The notes under the pieces were generated by a model that worked only from the letters and a program-made list of their open reading frames with translations, had not been told where the DNA came from and made no database searches. A DNA stretch of 64,000 nucleotides from Lepidostoma basale (taxonomy: Eukaryota; Arthropoda; Insecta; Trichoptera; Lepidostomatidae). How positions within the stretch are numbered: position 1 is the first letter of the stretch; each line of letters opens with the position of its first letter. The stretch is taken from positions 248,001 through 312,000 of the forward strand of contig JAHDVF020001363.1 in the NCBI GenBank assembly GCA_022606425.2. Direction: 5' to 3'. The translations under genes were made by a program, and so were the position numbers. Of this stretch, positions 40,701-55,700 are shown piece by piece.

Positions 40701-43700
40701 TACACGAACTCAACTACTTGCTCCAAATTTTCACCATTCACGCTAATGTTGCAGACTGTCGTGGTTTCTTCCTTTTCAAAAATCATTACCTTGGACTTAT
40801 TAACATTCATCATCAGATCATTTCGCATGCATACCTCATACATACTTCACCAGGACTTGTAGTTCATGCTCGTTGTCTGCAAGTAGGACAGCGTCATCCG
40901 CATACAAGAGACAGCTTACTGACACTCCGCTCATTTTGGCACCTACATCCAACCCTTTCAGCTCTTTCATACACTTGTCCATATACAGATGAAATAACCA
41001 CGGGGACATTACGCAACCTTGTTTGACACCTTTATTGATATCAAACCAGGCTGTAAGATCTCCATTTACTCTGACACTAGCAGTGCTTTCCGTGTATAGC
41101 GACTTAATTATTCTTGAGTTATTAAAATGTTTTCTTGTGTTTTGTCCGCAGTGGGTATGGGTGGTGGCATGCCGCCCGGGTTCTTCCCGAGCGCGGGGCT
41201 CCGGCCGTCCCCTCCTGGGGCGCCCTCCCCGCAGGCGCTGCTGGGGGCCGGGCCGCAGCCCTTCATGGGTCCCTGGTACCCCAGTCCTCGTCCGCAGGTC
41301 CGCATGCCGATGCCAAATGACTTCAACGGCCCGCCTGGTGAGTACGCCTTCCACCATTAGTCTACGGTCACACCCAAGTGCTCAGGCTTCAATCGGGATA
41401 TAGGATGGAAGAGGAAATTGTTAATGTGGTCTGTTATGTGGACGCCTAGGGTCAACCAGTAAGGCAAGCCCGTCCAACTTTTTTGTGTTACAATATTAGT
41501 AGAGGGTCACGGTAATGTATTTTTACGGATTAAAATAGTTTTATCTTTCTAAATTAATTGATTTTAAATCCCATTTTAGGCACATTTTAAATCTATACAA
41601 AAAATAATTTTAAAAATCAAATATTGAATGTCGGCCACATGAGGAGTCAGAGAAATCGACGCGCGTGCATGACACGATGTATGAATGTTGAGGAAGCAAG
41701 CGAAATATGTCAGGAAAGAAAGAAAGAAAGTTGGGTAGTCCATTCTTTCTGCCTACCCCTTTCGGGAGACGGCGTGATGGTTAGTTAATTAGTTATTTAG
41801 AAAAAATATAATTAATAAGAAATAAGCACACGTCATGACAAGTCGCACGCGTGTCTTCAAATCAAATTAAATCAGTTTATTAAACTCAAAAGACATTACA
41901 AACAGCAAAATGTTTAAGGCATCTATTGAGTACAGGTCAAATATTATATACATACAACATAGTAATCCTCACATATTGAATCGAGGGCAGACACTGTCAA
42001 GACAAAGAGCATGCTCAGGACAACCGAGATGAAAACACTCCGCGCTATAGCTGGCAAGACCCTACGTGATCGAGTTAGGAATACAGCAATCCGAGAAATC
42101 TGCGAGGTCCAAGATGTGGTCAGATGGGGACGTCAAAGACGGCGATACTGGCATCAACACGTAGAAAGGATGAGCTCAAATAGGATACCACACATAGCTC
42201 TCCATGGAACGTCAAACGGACAACGCCGACCAGGAAGACCCCCGAAACGGTGGAGAGAAAGCTGGAGTTCAGCATCTCAAGAGGACCCGCCTGAAATAAC
42301 AGACTCCTGAGTCTACCAAAAGGGAAGAAGATGAAGAAGAACATAGTACCAGGAAAGCATTAGAGATGGTTCCACTGCAGGAAGACAAGATACTTTCTAA
42401 AGTCAAGAGTATTTGTCTCCTGAACGTACCTTCACTAATATGAAAGACTTCCATCTCTGAGGAGACCGCGTTCAGCAGACAAATTGCTCTTCCCACCGGT
42501 GTCACCAGAGGCAGATTGGTTCTGGTGGCCAATAGGTAAAACAATCTGTGCGGTCGGAGAAATCTATCAGGGACAAAAATACCAACACCCTCTAGCACGG
42601 CCTAAAACAGTCAACTTTCATCTTTTAGTTTGTATGGACATTGTGAGACTCTTTGTTTTGCTGAATGCCTTGTTTTAAGCAGGTGTTTTGAAAGTTTATT
42701 TGTTTTTCAGGCCAGCCGATGATGGGGAACTCTTTGGAGCGTGGCGGGCCGGGGGGCATGATGCCGGGCCCCCGGATGAACCCTCCGCGGGGGCCGGCGG
42801 GGGCAATGGGCCCCATGAGCCCCTCGGCATACACGCCCCTTAGGGGACCACCTCCACAGGGACCAGGTCAGTATTCCTCAACATAAAACTAACTAACGAA
42901 CCATCAGTTGCGGTAGGAAGAGAGGATGGACCGCCATTCTGCTCTGTCTGCAGCTTCCAAGAGATGGGCATCTCATAACCCATTTTTTTTTAGATTAATC
43001 AGGAGTATTTCAAACAATATTAATGTTGAAGGCATCTATTTAGAACAGGTAAAATATAATATGTAATACCAGGAACGCATGAGAGATGGTTCCACTGCAG
43101 GAATACAAGATTCAGAACTTTCCCAAACACCTTATATATCTTCGTCTTCTCCTTATATTCCTGAAATCAGGCTGGCCTCTCTTGAGAGGTTGACTCCCAG
43201 CTATCTCTCCATCTCTTCGGCGGTCTTCCGGGGGGACGGCAGCCGGCAGGAATCTGATGCGCCACAGCGTGTGGGATTCTGGTGGGATCCATCCTCTGCA
43301 CGTGCGCATTATGGTATCTTCTGCGTTGTCTGCCCCATCTCACCACATCTTCCACCTTGCAGATCTCGCGGATGGCCGTGTTCCTCACCCTATCTCGAAT
43401 AGTCCTTCCTGCTATCATCCTCAGCGTCCTCATCTCTGCCCCCCGTACTTTAGCCTTCATTCTTGTGGTATCCGCTCTGGTCTCAATGCTATATGTCCAG
43501 TAGCCTTACGCAGGTTTTATATATTCTGACCTTACTGTCAGTTCTCATATACTTAACTAACTAACTAACCATCACGCCGTCTCCCCGAAGGGGTAGGCAG
43601 AAAGAATGGACTGCCACACCTTTCTTTCCTGACATATTTCTCTCGCTTCCTCAGCATTCATACATCGTGTCATGCACGCGCGTCGATTTCTCTGACTCCT

Positions 43701-46700
43701 CACATGGCCGACATTCAATGTTTGATTTATTTGATCGTGCCACGTTTTCCTCGGTCTTCCTCTATTTCTGGTTCCATTTACATCATTAACATATAATTTG
43801 TTTACCATTCTTTCTTCATTCATTCTTTCCATATGTCCAAACCATCTTAATGATCCTTTCATTGTTTTGTTCATGACACCATCATTCGCACCGCATTCAC
43901 TTCTTATATTTTCATTCGACACTCTATCATACACAGAATATCCACACATTCGTCTAAGAGATCTCATTTCTACTGCATTTATTCTACTTTCATCCTTCCT
44001 TTGCCAGTTCCATGCTTCGCTTCCATACATAAGGGTCGGTAGAAGAACACCGATATTATTCCATATTATATCCTTGAGACAACCTGATACCGCCGAAGTC
44101 TTGTTGACTTGTCCTATTGTTTCACTGACAAGATCATTTTGACTGAGCAGATCCACTCCCAGATATCTAAACTTTGCAACCTGTTCCAGCATTCTGTCAT
44201 TTAAGGATAACCTGCATCCTAATATATCCACCCTTAAAAGGTTGACAAGCGACAGGAAAGAGATGATGCGATGACCTGTTGTTAGTTTAATGTTTCTCTT
44301 TGAATAAATATAATTATACTTGGTATTACAACACTTATCATAGACATGTTTCAATGTACAAAATTTAAACAATATCCTAAAAGGTAATGATTTTTGAAAG
44401 AGAAGAAATATGACAGTCTGCAACATTAGCGTGAATGGTGAAAATTTGGAGCGAGTAGATGAGTTTGTGTATTTAGGTAGTATGTTTACAGTGGAGAGGG
44501 ATATTGAAAGAAGGGTTGGGGCAGGCAACAGAGTGAATGGTGCACTTAAAGTTGGCATCGCAAAAAAAAAACCTATACAAAAAAGCTAGAATGGCAGTGC
44601 ACAATGGTTTTCTTCTACCGACCCTTATGTTTGGAAGCGAAGCATGGAACTGGCAAAAGAAGGATGAAAGTAGAATAAATGCAGTAGAAATGAGATCTCT
44701 TAGAGGAATGTGTGGATACTCTGTGTATGATAGAGTGTCGAATGAAAATATAAGAAGTGAATGCGGTACGAATGATGGTGTTATGAATAAAATAATGGAT
44801 CATTAAGATGGTTAGGACATATGGAAAGAATGAATGAAGAAATGGTAAAAAAATTATATGTTAACGATGTAAATGGTACCAGAAATAGAGAAAGACCGAG
44901 GAAAATGTGGCACGATCAAATAAATCAAATATTGAATGTCGGCCATGTAAGAAGTCAGAGAAATCGACGCGCGTGCATGACACGATGTATGAATGTTGAT
45001 GAAGCGAATTGAGAAATATGTCAGAAAGAAAAGTGTGGCAGTCCATTCTTTCTGCCTACCGCTTCGGAGAGATGGCGTGATGGTTAATTAGTTAGTTTTA
45101 CTAAAAGAGGTGGAGTTATGTATTAAGGTGGAGGGGGTATAATTGATATTTCTCTTTCTCCAGGTATGCCGGGCGGCATGGGGATGGGAGCGCGGGCTGG
45201 CTGGCAAGGGGGCGGTGGCGGGGGCCCCGTGAGCTATGCGGGGGGCTCCCCCGGCGCCTACGGGCCCCCGCCCGGCTCCAACGGGCCCCCTGGGCCCGGA
45301 ACACCCATCATGCCATCGCCACAGGACTCAAGCAATTCGGGTAAATATGCTTTTGATTCTACATGCTCAACTCTTCGGTTGCCAATATCCGATATATCGG
45401 CTTTAAATATAAAGTTAAATTAATGGCATGGCCTACAAATTTGACGGTGGTCATAAAAATGGTGGCCGCTGGCTGTACACTTTGGTACAACGTGCATACA
45501 AAACTACAGTGGTAACTTTTTGTGTCGTTCTTGACCCAAAAATATATGAACACAAAATATAACACATTTTAATTTGGATAAATTTCAATATTGAAGCGTG
45601 TTTACAAGAGATGGAAAAACGGAGAAAGATATCGAAAGAAGGGTCGGTGCTGGGAACAAAATTATAGAAATATTTCAACTAAAGCAAATATGGCAGTGCA
45701 TAATGGAGTTCTAGTGTCAACCCTCGTGTATGGAAGTGAAGCTTTAAGCTGGCAAAAGAAGGATGAAAGCATGATAAACGTCGTAGAAATGAGATCACGA
45801 AGAAGAATGTGCGAGAAACTGATATATGATAGAATATCAAACAACGAAATAAGGAAGAAATGTAAGGCAGATGATTGCATCATAAGTACAATTAAAAAAA
45901 AGATCCCAGAGATGGTTTAGACATATGGAACGAATGTACAAAAGAAAAATGGTTAAAATGTTGTATACAAGCAACAGTGTGAGTGGAAAGAGAAGTCGCG
46001 GAAGACCAAGGAAAGCGTGGCATGATGAAATTAATTAAATACTAAGGCGGCCACATACGAAGTTGGAAAAAGCGACGAGCGTGCATGTTACGATGTATGA
46101 ATGTGGAAGAATCTAGAGGGGTATGGCAGTCCATCTTCTCTGCCTACCCCTCAGGACAAACGGCGTGAGGGTTAGTTAGTTTTAGTTAACTTTGTAAAAG
46201 TGAAACCTGGACTCTAATAGTGAACTCTAACAACGTACAGAACGTGGATTGGGAGATTATATCGCACCCGCCTTATTCGCCAGACGTGGCACCATCGAAC
46301 TGCCGCTTGTTCAGTTTCGTGTGTTCATATGCAGATGTCAAGAATTGGGTCGGTGCCTGGATTACCTCGAAAGACGAGGCGTTTCTTCGTCGATGTATTC
46401 ATCTATTGCCAGAATAATGGGAAAAGTAGTGGCTAACGATTTGCAGTTTTCCTACAAAAAAAAAAAACAGACTAAACTTTACAAAACACCCAATATATAG
46501 ATACATATACGAGGTGTGACAATTAAATTCTGAGAATTTGTTAATAAAACACAGGCAAATAAAGGTGTCAAACAGGGGTGTGTAATGTCTCCATGGTTGT
46601 TTAATCTATATATGGACAAGTGTATGAAAGAGCTGAAAGGGTTGGAAGCAGGTGCAAAAATGAACGGTGTGTCAGTAAGCTGTTTGTTGTATGCGGACGA

Positions 46701-49700
46701 CGCTGTGCTACTTGCAGACAACGAGCATGAACTGCAAGCCCTGGTGTCTAGTATGTATGAGGTATGCAAGCGATACGATTTGATGATGAATGTGAATAAG
46801 TCTAAGGTAATGATTTTCGAAAAGAAGGAAGCATGACAGTCTGCAACATTAGTGTAAACGGTGAAAATCTGGAACAAGTGGATGAATTTGTTTATTTAGG
46901 AAGTATGTTTACAAAGGATGGGAGGGTAGAGAAGGATATTGAAAGAAGGGTTGGGGCAGGCAACAGAATAAATGGTGCACTTAAAGTTGTCATCACAAAC
47001 AAAAGCCTATCCAAAAAAGCTAAGATGGCAGTGCACAATGGTGTTCTTGTGCCGACCCTTATGTATGGAAGTGAAGCATGGAACTGGCAAAAGAAGGATG
47101 AAAGTAGAATAAAAATAAATAGAAATGAGATCTCTAAGACGAATGTGTGGCAAATCTGTATATGATAGAGTGACAAATGCTAGTATAAGAAGTGAATGTG
47201 ATGCGAATGAATGTGTTATGAACAAAATAAGGAAAGGGTCACTAAGATGGTTTGGACACATGGAAAGAATGAGTGAAGACAGAATGGTAAAGAAGGTATA
47301 TGTAAACGGCGTGAACGGAGCTAGAAATAGAGGAAGGCCGAGGAAAACGTGGCACGATCAAATCAATCAAATATTGAATGTCGGTCACGTGAGGAGTCGG
47401 GAAAATCGACGTGCGTGCATGACAAGATGTATGAATGTAGAGGAAGCGAGAGACGTATGTCAGGACAGAACAGTGTGGCGTTCCATTCTTTCTGCCTACC
47501 CCTCCGGGGAGACGGCGTGATGGTAAGTTAGTTAGTTAGCAAATAAAGTTAGCAACCAAATATTTTTAACGGCCTTCACAGTAGTCTCTTCCTCACTCAA
47601 AACAACGTTTCCAACGTTTCTCCCATGATTGGAAGCAGCCTTGATAGTCCTCTAAAGTTGGGCCTTTCAAGACGACGGTCGCAGCCTCCTGGACGGCTTC
47701 TACGCTGCGATGATGGGTTCCTTTGAGGTGACTCTTCATTGTAGGGAACAAGAAGAAGTCACAGGGGGCCGATTCGGGGCTGTAGGGTGGGTGCGGTACT
47801 TTTTTTCGACAAATATTCCCTCAAAATCAAGGAGGAATGTGCCGGCGCGCTATCATGGTGCAAGAGCCAGCCGTTGCCACCCGAATTTCATTTCATTTCA
47901 GAATTTTTTGCATTTGTTTTTGTTGCATTGTGAAAATTTTGGGCACCGTCTTCACGCAGAGCTTTCGCATATTCAAATTTCTGTGAAACATCTTCCCTTT
48001 CTTTATTTATATTTAACTTGTATGATAACGCACAAAGGGTAAGGCGACGGTCAGACAGGACTAGCTCTCAAAGACGGTCGACATTTGCGGCTGTGTGTGT
48101 GAGAATTGGCGCTTCTGACCGCGGATCGTGGTCCAACGATTCACGACCACTTTAGAGCCGTTTTGCCCATTCAACAACAACAAACCATCACGCCGTTTCC
48201 CCGCAGGGGTAGGCAGAGAGAATGGACAGCCACACTACTCTATCCTGGCACACCTCTCTAGCTTCCTCCACATTCATACATCGAGTCATACACGCACGTC
48301 GATTCTTCCGGCTTCTGACATGATCAACTTTTAATATTTGATTAATTTGGTCATGCCATGTTTTCCTCGGTCTACCTCGACTCCTTACTCCATTTACATT
48401 GTTAACGTATACTTTTTTAACCATTCTTTCTTCACCCATGCGCTCCATATGTCCGAACCAACGAAGCGAACCTTTCATTATTTTGTTCATAATACCTTCT
48501 TTCGCTCTACACTCCTTCCTAATATCAGCATTTGAGATTCTGTCGTACATCGTTCTACCACACATACGTCTTAGGGACCTCATCTCTACCGCATTTATTC
48601 TGCTCTCATCTTTCTTCTGCCAGTTCCATGCTTCGCTTCCATACATAAGGGTTGGAACCAGAACTCCATTGTGAACAGCCATTTTCGCTTTCATTGATAA
48701 ATTCTTGTTTCCAATAACTACTTTTAAAGCTCCATTCACTTTGTTACCCGCACCAACCCTTCTTTCAATATCACTGTCTGTTCGGCCATCCGCTGTGAAC
48801 ATGCTACCTTAATACACAAATTCCCTCACCTGTTCCAAGTTCTCTTCATTTACACTTATATTACAAACTGTCATTTGCTCTTCCCTTTCAAAAACTAACA
48901 CCTTTGACTTTCCGACATTCATCATTAAATCGTTCGACTTGCATACCTCATACATTCTCGACACCAAGACTTGTAAATCGTCCGCACTATCCGCAACGAG
49001 AACGGCATCGTTAAGCAGACAGTTTACAGACAGATCACTCATCTTAGCACCAGCATTTATACCTTTAAGTTCTTTCATACACTTGTCCATATACAGATTG
49101 AACAACCAAGGGGACATCACGCAGCCCTGCTTAACACCCTTCGTGATATTCAAACACATTAAAACACCCGTGATTGTGACAGGCACTCATCTCCGTACGC
49201 CTGCCGTAATTTCCGTAGGATTTCTGCAGGTTACGACCAAAAATTGGATCACAGCACGTTGCTTAAAGACTGAATCGGTCATTTCTGCGACCTAGTTAAT
49301 AAACTTGTATCCGAAAAACACCCGTAAAAAACGAACCAGACCCCCGATTACCATGAAATCCGAGATGATAAGATTCAGCGTCCGAATTGCTCTTCCTACT
49401 GGCATCACCAAATAATAATAATAATAAATTGGATAATTTATAAAGCGCCATTTTTATGAATTGCTCATCTCAAGGGCGCTGTAGAAGATGCTCCGTTTTA
49501 TCAACTAGATAATAATAATAATAATAATGATAAAAATATATATAAACATATTTAGTATGAGGGCTGCACCCGACGAAATCGATCAGCCCTTCCTGTCAGG
49601 AAATGATAATTTGAAAAGGTGCGTTTTGAGTCTCGATCTAAACTCTGATTGATTCTCAATGCACTTAAGGTCTGCTGGAAGACTGTTCCAGGCTGAAGGG

Positions 49701-52700
49701 CCGGCTACCGCGAAGGCTCGGTCGCCAAAGTTTGTGCTTGGACAGCGTTTTGGCACAGTCAATCTACCGATCGCAGAAGACTTAGCTGATCGCAATGTAG
49801 ACTGTCTAGCATTCAGGTTCTCGTTGATGCAGAGTTCAGATATATAAGCTGGTGCCATTCCATGCAACGCCTTATATACCGTCCAGCAGAGCTTGTATTG
49901 TATCCTTTCTGGACATTTCAGCCAGTGGAGCTCCTTAAGATGCTGTGTTATGTGACAACTCTTTGGCACACCCCTTATCAGTCTTGCTGCTGCATTGAAT
50001 GCAGACTGGAGTTTATTTATTTGCTGTTTGGGGATGTTGGCGTAGACACCATTGCAGTAATCTAGTCGGGATACGACGAAGGAATTGATTAATGTTTTAA
50101 AACTGTCAATGGGAATATTTCTTTTAATGGATCTTAATTGCCTTAGATGAAAGAAGCAATTGCTGACTGTTTTATTGATGGCAAAGGCAGGTTGGTTCTG
50201 CGAGACGGAGCAAAGAACAATTGATGTCGGCGCTGTCGCAGGTAGTTATCAGGAACAAATATGCTCCAGAACATAGGGGTTCTCAATAGATACAATATGT
50301 GTATAATACTCAATGTTTTATACACACATTCACAGTGGCTATCTCCCTTAAGGGCTGCAGCCAACTTGACGACATCGAAGACCTATGTCCTCGTTCTCCT
50401 GACTCTGTCCCACAAGCTGGTACCCAAAAGAGAATTGGTCCCAAACAATCCCAAAAGAAAAGCCGTGTGAGAAGGAGTCCCATGAGGCTGATTACGTAAT
50501 GCAATATAGGAGAGTCTGGTGGTGTCCATTCTTTGGACATGACAATCCCTCCTTCGCTGTCTGCTCCATCTTATAATATCCTCAACCTCTCATGTCTCTC
50601 TTATTATTATTATTATTATTTTGTTGAAAAAACTCCTTACATCATTACAGCGCAAGCCAAATCGATGTAAAGGGTGAAATAAAAGAATATCAAAGGAAAT
50701 ATACATAGAACCATATGAATAGGAAAAGCCAGTTATCTGCTTGCTGCCTTTATCATAAGGGCATTTACGAATTCGCCATAATTGCATCCAAAGAGGTCTA
50801 TCTCTTTTGCAACCTCATTTAAGAGACGAATCGCCTTCAATACAGGAGAACTTCGAAGGGCCTCTGTGCGGCAATTTGGGGCATAAAATAATATATGCCC
50901 CCTTGCTCTGCTATAACTATGGGGAACGTACAGATTTAGCTCTCTCAGCACTCCTGGATTGAAAACACCTCCGGATAACAGTTTAAAAAAATGCTTTCCC
51001 AGAAAGATCATTCTACGAGCTTCAAGAGTGTTGAAACCCAACACTCCTGAGAGAAACAGTGAGGGGTACATAAAAGGATAACAGTTATACTCCCTGAGGT
51101 ATAAATACCTTAAAAATCGTTTCTGGATCCTTTCCAGCTCCAAGATGACTGTTCTTTCTCTGGGGTCCCAAATGATAGAGCAGTAATCCAAGTTACTGCG
51201 AACCAGCGCTTCATACAGTCGACGGATCGCCGTTGTGTTTGAAAAAGATCTTGCGTTCCGTAAAACAAAACCAAGCATTTTGTTGGCTCGCATGATAATG
51301 TTAGAAAGATGTATTTAAATGTGAAGTTGGACTCAAACGTTCTGGTGTTCCTCACGCGATCTCTCAGTGTCTTGCCTGCTATCGTCCTCAGAGCTGTTTG
51401 GTCTTGACTGTGTCTGGCCTTGTTCCAACGCCATATGTTATTATTGGTCTTACGCATGCTTTATAGATTCTCATCTTACTCTTAATGGCCATGTCTTTGT
51501 TTTTATATATTGTGGATTTTAGAGCGCCAGAGATTGCAGCTGCCTTGTCTACTTGGGCTTGTATAGAGTGTTTATTTTAGAAGCACATATTCAAAATGAA
51601 AAAAAAAAAACACATTAAAGTTATGTTAATGTCCATGATATTGGCTTTATTTAATAGATAATTTTATGCCATTATTGTTTAAATATGATTTCGGGCATAT
51701 GAGCGCCACGGCTAGCTCCAATGAAGCGCAATCGTGAAGTCCAATTTTCTTCAAGTCTTTGTGGATGCGTATTATCCACTAGAGTGTACGTGGTGCGAAA
51801 ACGATCCACGGTCTTCCGAATAACTGTCGCTGACGGAGAAATCTACCAGGGACAAAAAGACCAACACCCTCTAGCACGGCCGAGTTCTCGAAGTATCCCC
51901 TGATAAGTATCACCTCAAGGGCGCTTGAGCGAGATAAGATGCTTTCCAAAGTCAAGAGTATTTGTCCCTTGAACGTACTTTCACTCGTCAATATGAAAGA
52001 CGTCGATCTCCGAGGAGACCGCGTTCAGCAGACTGATTGCTCTTCCCACCGGTGTCACCAGAGGTAGATAGGTTCTGGCGGCCGGTAGGTAAAACAATCT
52101 GTGCTGTCGCTGTCGGAGATATCTATCGGGCACAAAAAGACCAACACCCTCTAGCACGGCCGAGTTCTCGAAGTATCCCCTGATAAATCTAAAGAAATGG
52201 GTAATAAGATGTCCATCTCTTCGAAGCTGTAGAGAATTGGTTCCGAGCATTCCCAAAAGAAATACTGTGGGATAGAGCCACGGATAGGGGATTCGACAGG
52301 TGTGAGGAGAGTTAAGGACCTGCTTTTAAGGAGCATGTGATATAGATGCTTTCGCTGCAGTGATCGCTTACATTGGAGAATCTGACACGATTACAGAAGA
52401 AGAAGTGTGAATGGAAATTTAAGTTGTTGAAGGCAAAGGAAGATATGGCATGACCAATTTGATCAATTACTAATAGGCGGCCGTCGTAGAATTCGAAAGA
52501 GTCATGTTGTCACGGTGTGTGAATGTAGAAGAATTGCGAGAGATATGTCAGGATAGTGCGTATAAATCTAGCAGTATAAATCTACATGAAGAAATAAGAA
52601 CTTTCTTACTACAGAATTTACTGTCTACGTATCTGGGAAGCATGTTTACAAGAGACGGAAAAATGGAGAAAGACATCGAAAGAAGGGTCGGTGCTGGGAA

Positions 52701-55700
52701 TAAAATAAATGGCGCACTCAAAGTCTTTACTGCAAATAGAAATATATCCACAGAAGCAAAGATGGCAGTACACAATGGAGTTCTAGTGCCAACCCTTATG
52801 TATGGAAGTGAAGCTTGGAGCTGGCAAAAGAAGGATAAAAGCAGGATAAACGCTGTAGAAATGAGATCACTAAGAAGAATGTGCGGGAAAATGTTGTATG
52901 ATAGAATACCGAACGATGAAATAAGAAAGAAATGTAAGGCAGATGACTGCATCATGGATAAAATTAAAAAAGGATCCCTGAGATGGTTTGGACATACGGA
53001 ACGGATGGATGAGAGTAGAATGGTTAAAAAATTGTACACAAGCAGCGTGAGTGGAAAAAGAAGCCGAGGACGACCGAGGAAAACATGGCATGACCAAATT
53101 AATCACATACTAAAAGGCGGCCACATTCGAAGTCGGAATAATCGACGTGCGTGCATGGTACGATGTATGAATGTAGAGGAAGCCCTAGAGGTATGCCAGG
53201 ACAGGCCATTGTGGCGATGCATCCTCTCTGCTTACTGCTCCGGGGAAATGGCGTGATGGTTAGTAGTTGGTTATGAAATAAGAACACTTTATTGCTCTCT
53301 CCGTTGGCATCACATTCGGCATGTAACGCTAGTGAATAGTCGTTATTCGTTGTGTGCCTACGATTCGTGTGCGTCCCTATTGCGTCCATTTTTTTATTTA
53401 TATATGATTTTTCCGATGGAATGTTTCATAGAGATGGAGGCGGACATAAGCTTAACTATGCTTGCAGGCGGAGAGGGCATATACACCATGATGAAGCCCG
53501 GAATGGGGCCCGGGGAGTTTCCCCTGGGGGGCCCGGAGCACCCCCCTGCGCCCCCCCCGCAGGAAGGTGAGCCCCCTTTGTGTGCTCGTGCGATGTGACC
53601 TCTCACGGTACCCCCATCTTCACACCACACTCCCGCGAGCTATCCCCCGCTTCGGCCTGGCATCTGACGCCTCGCACCGCACGCCCCCGTCCGCGAGACC
53701 GTATGCAAACTCTCGCTTCGAAGCGGCCTCTCTTTGCCTCATCGTGGCATCTTAACTGCCTCATGATTCCATCGTCTGTCACACCTCACGCTTTCACCCG
53801 CAAGGTTATGTCCGACTCCTCTCGTGTGTGGCCTCTTGTTTCATTATCGTTGATATGTGTATATGTTTTTCTAACAACCTTCATATCCGTGTGGTTTGCT
53901 TCATTGTGGCATCTATTTTTTAACAATTTCACACTGTCATTTCACCTTCGTGACTGCATTTTCGTGTGTTGCTTCATTGTGGTATCCATTTTTAACCATT
54001 CTTCATTCATTTTCCACCTCTCTAACGTTATTTTCATGTGTTGCTTCATCGTGGCATTTTTTTAAAAAACAATTTCACATCCATGACTGCATTATTGTGT
54101 GTTGCTTCATTATGGCATCTTATTTTTTAATAATTTCACACTGTCATTTCACCTTTGTGACTGCATTTTCGTGTTTTGCTTCATTACAGCATCTTGGTTT
54201 TTTAACTATTTCACTTCTGTGACTTCATTTTCGTGTGTTGCTTCAATATGGCATTCATTTTTAACCATTCTCCATTCACTCACTTCTGGGTTGTTTATCT
54301 TCTTCATTGTGGCACCTATTTATTAACCATTTCACTCTCATTTCACCTTTATGACTGCATTTTCGAGGGTTGCTTCATTGTGGCATCTATTTCATTTCAT
54401 CTTCGGAATGCTTCATTATGGCATATATATTTTTTTTATTTTACATTAAATTCCGACACTTATGTATGGAAGCGAAGCATGGAACTGGCAGAAGAAGGAT
54501 GAGAGCGGAATAAATGCAGTAGAAATGAGTTCCCTAAGACGTATGTGTGGTAGAACGATATACGACAGAATCTCAAATGCTGATATAAGAAAGGAATGTA
54601 GAGCGGAAGAAGGTATTATGAAAGGATCGCTGCGTTGGTTCGGACATATGGAGCGCATGGATGGAAAAATAATGGTTAAGAAAGTATACGTTAATGATGT
54701 AAATGGAGTACGGAGTCGAGGCAGACCGAGGAAAACATGGCATGACCAAATTATTAAAATTTTAAAGGTTGGTCATGTTAGAAGTCAGAGGAATCGACGT
54801 GCGTGTATGACTCGCTGTATGAATGTGGAGGAAGCTAGAAAGGTGTGTCAGGAGTAGTGTGGCAGTCCATTCTCTCTGCCTACCCCTACGGCGAAACGGC
54901 GTGGTTTGTTGTTGTTGTTGATCTTTATTTTATCGTGCCATGTTTTCCTCGGTGTTCCTCTATTTCTAGTTCCATTTACATTAACATATAATTTTTTTAC
55001 TATTCTTTCATTCTTTTCACATGTCCAAACCATCTTAGTGATCCTTTCATTATTTTGTTCATAACACCATCATTCGCACCACATGCATTTATTTTACTTT
55101 CATCCTTCTTTTGCCAGTTCCATGCTTCGCTTCCATACATAAGTGTTGGAATATAATGTAAAATGAAAAAAAATATATATGTCACGATTGAAGTTGGAAG
55201 AATCGACGTGCGTGTGTGACTCGGTGTATGAATGTGGAGGAAGCTAGAGAGGTGTGTCAGGATAGAGTAGTGTGGCGATCCATTCTCTCTGCCTACCTTG
55301 TTTATTTTTATTTATGAACCAATGTTTTCTTCAATATGGCATCTACATTTTTTAACAATTTCATCTTCATGACTAACTAACTAACCATCACGCCGTCTCC
55401 CCGAAGGGGTAGGCAGAAAGAATGGACTGCCACACTATTCTTTCCTGACATATTTCTATCGCTTCCTCAACATTCATACATCGTGTCATGCACGCGCGTC
55501 GATTTCTCTGACTCCTCACATGGCCGACATTCAATATTTGATTTATTTGATCGTGCCGCGTTTTCCTAGGTCTTCCTCTATTTCTGGTTCCATTTACATT
55601 ATTAACATGACCTTATGTTAATAATGACTACCCATTCGCTCTCCACCTCTGTGACGTTATTTTGATGTGTTGCTTCATTGTGGCATCTAATTTTGTCAAT

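Noticed and set aside
40836..41357. 173-codon minus-strand frame spanning Ssdp exon 2 and LINE sequence
   Set aside because: A chance join of the antisense of exon 2 with a family A reverse-transcriptase fragment.
43572..44558. 328-codon minus-strand frame as a novel protein
   Set aside because: A chimera running through an antisense A1 piece, a family D scrap and a sense A1 copy. It reflects repeat junctions, not a gene.
52504..53256. 250-codon frame as a host gene
   Set aside because: It is the A4 LINE C-terminus ([23 protein letters not shown]); its first 45 codons come from unrelated flanking sequence.
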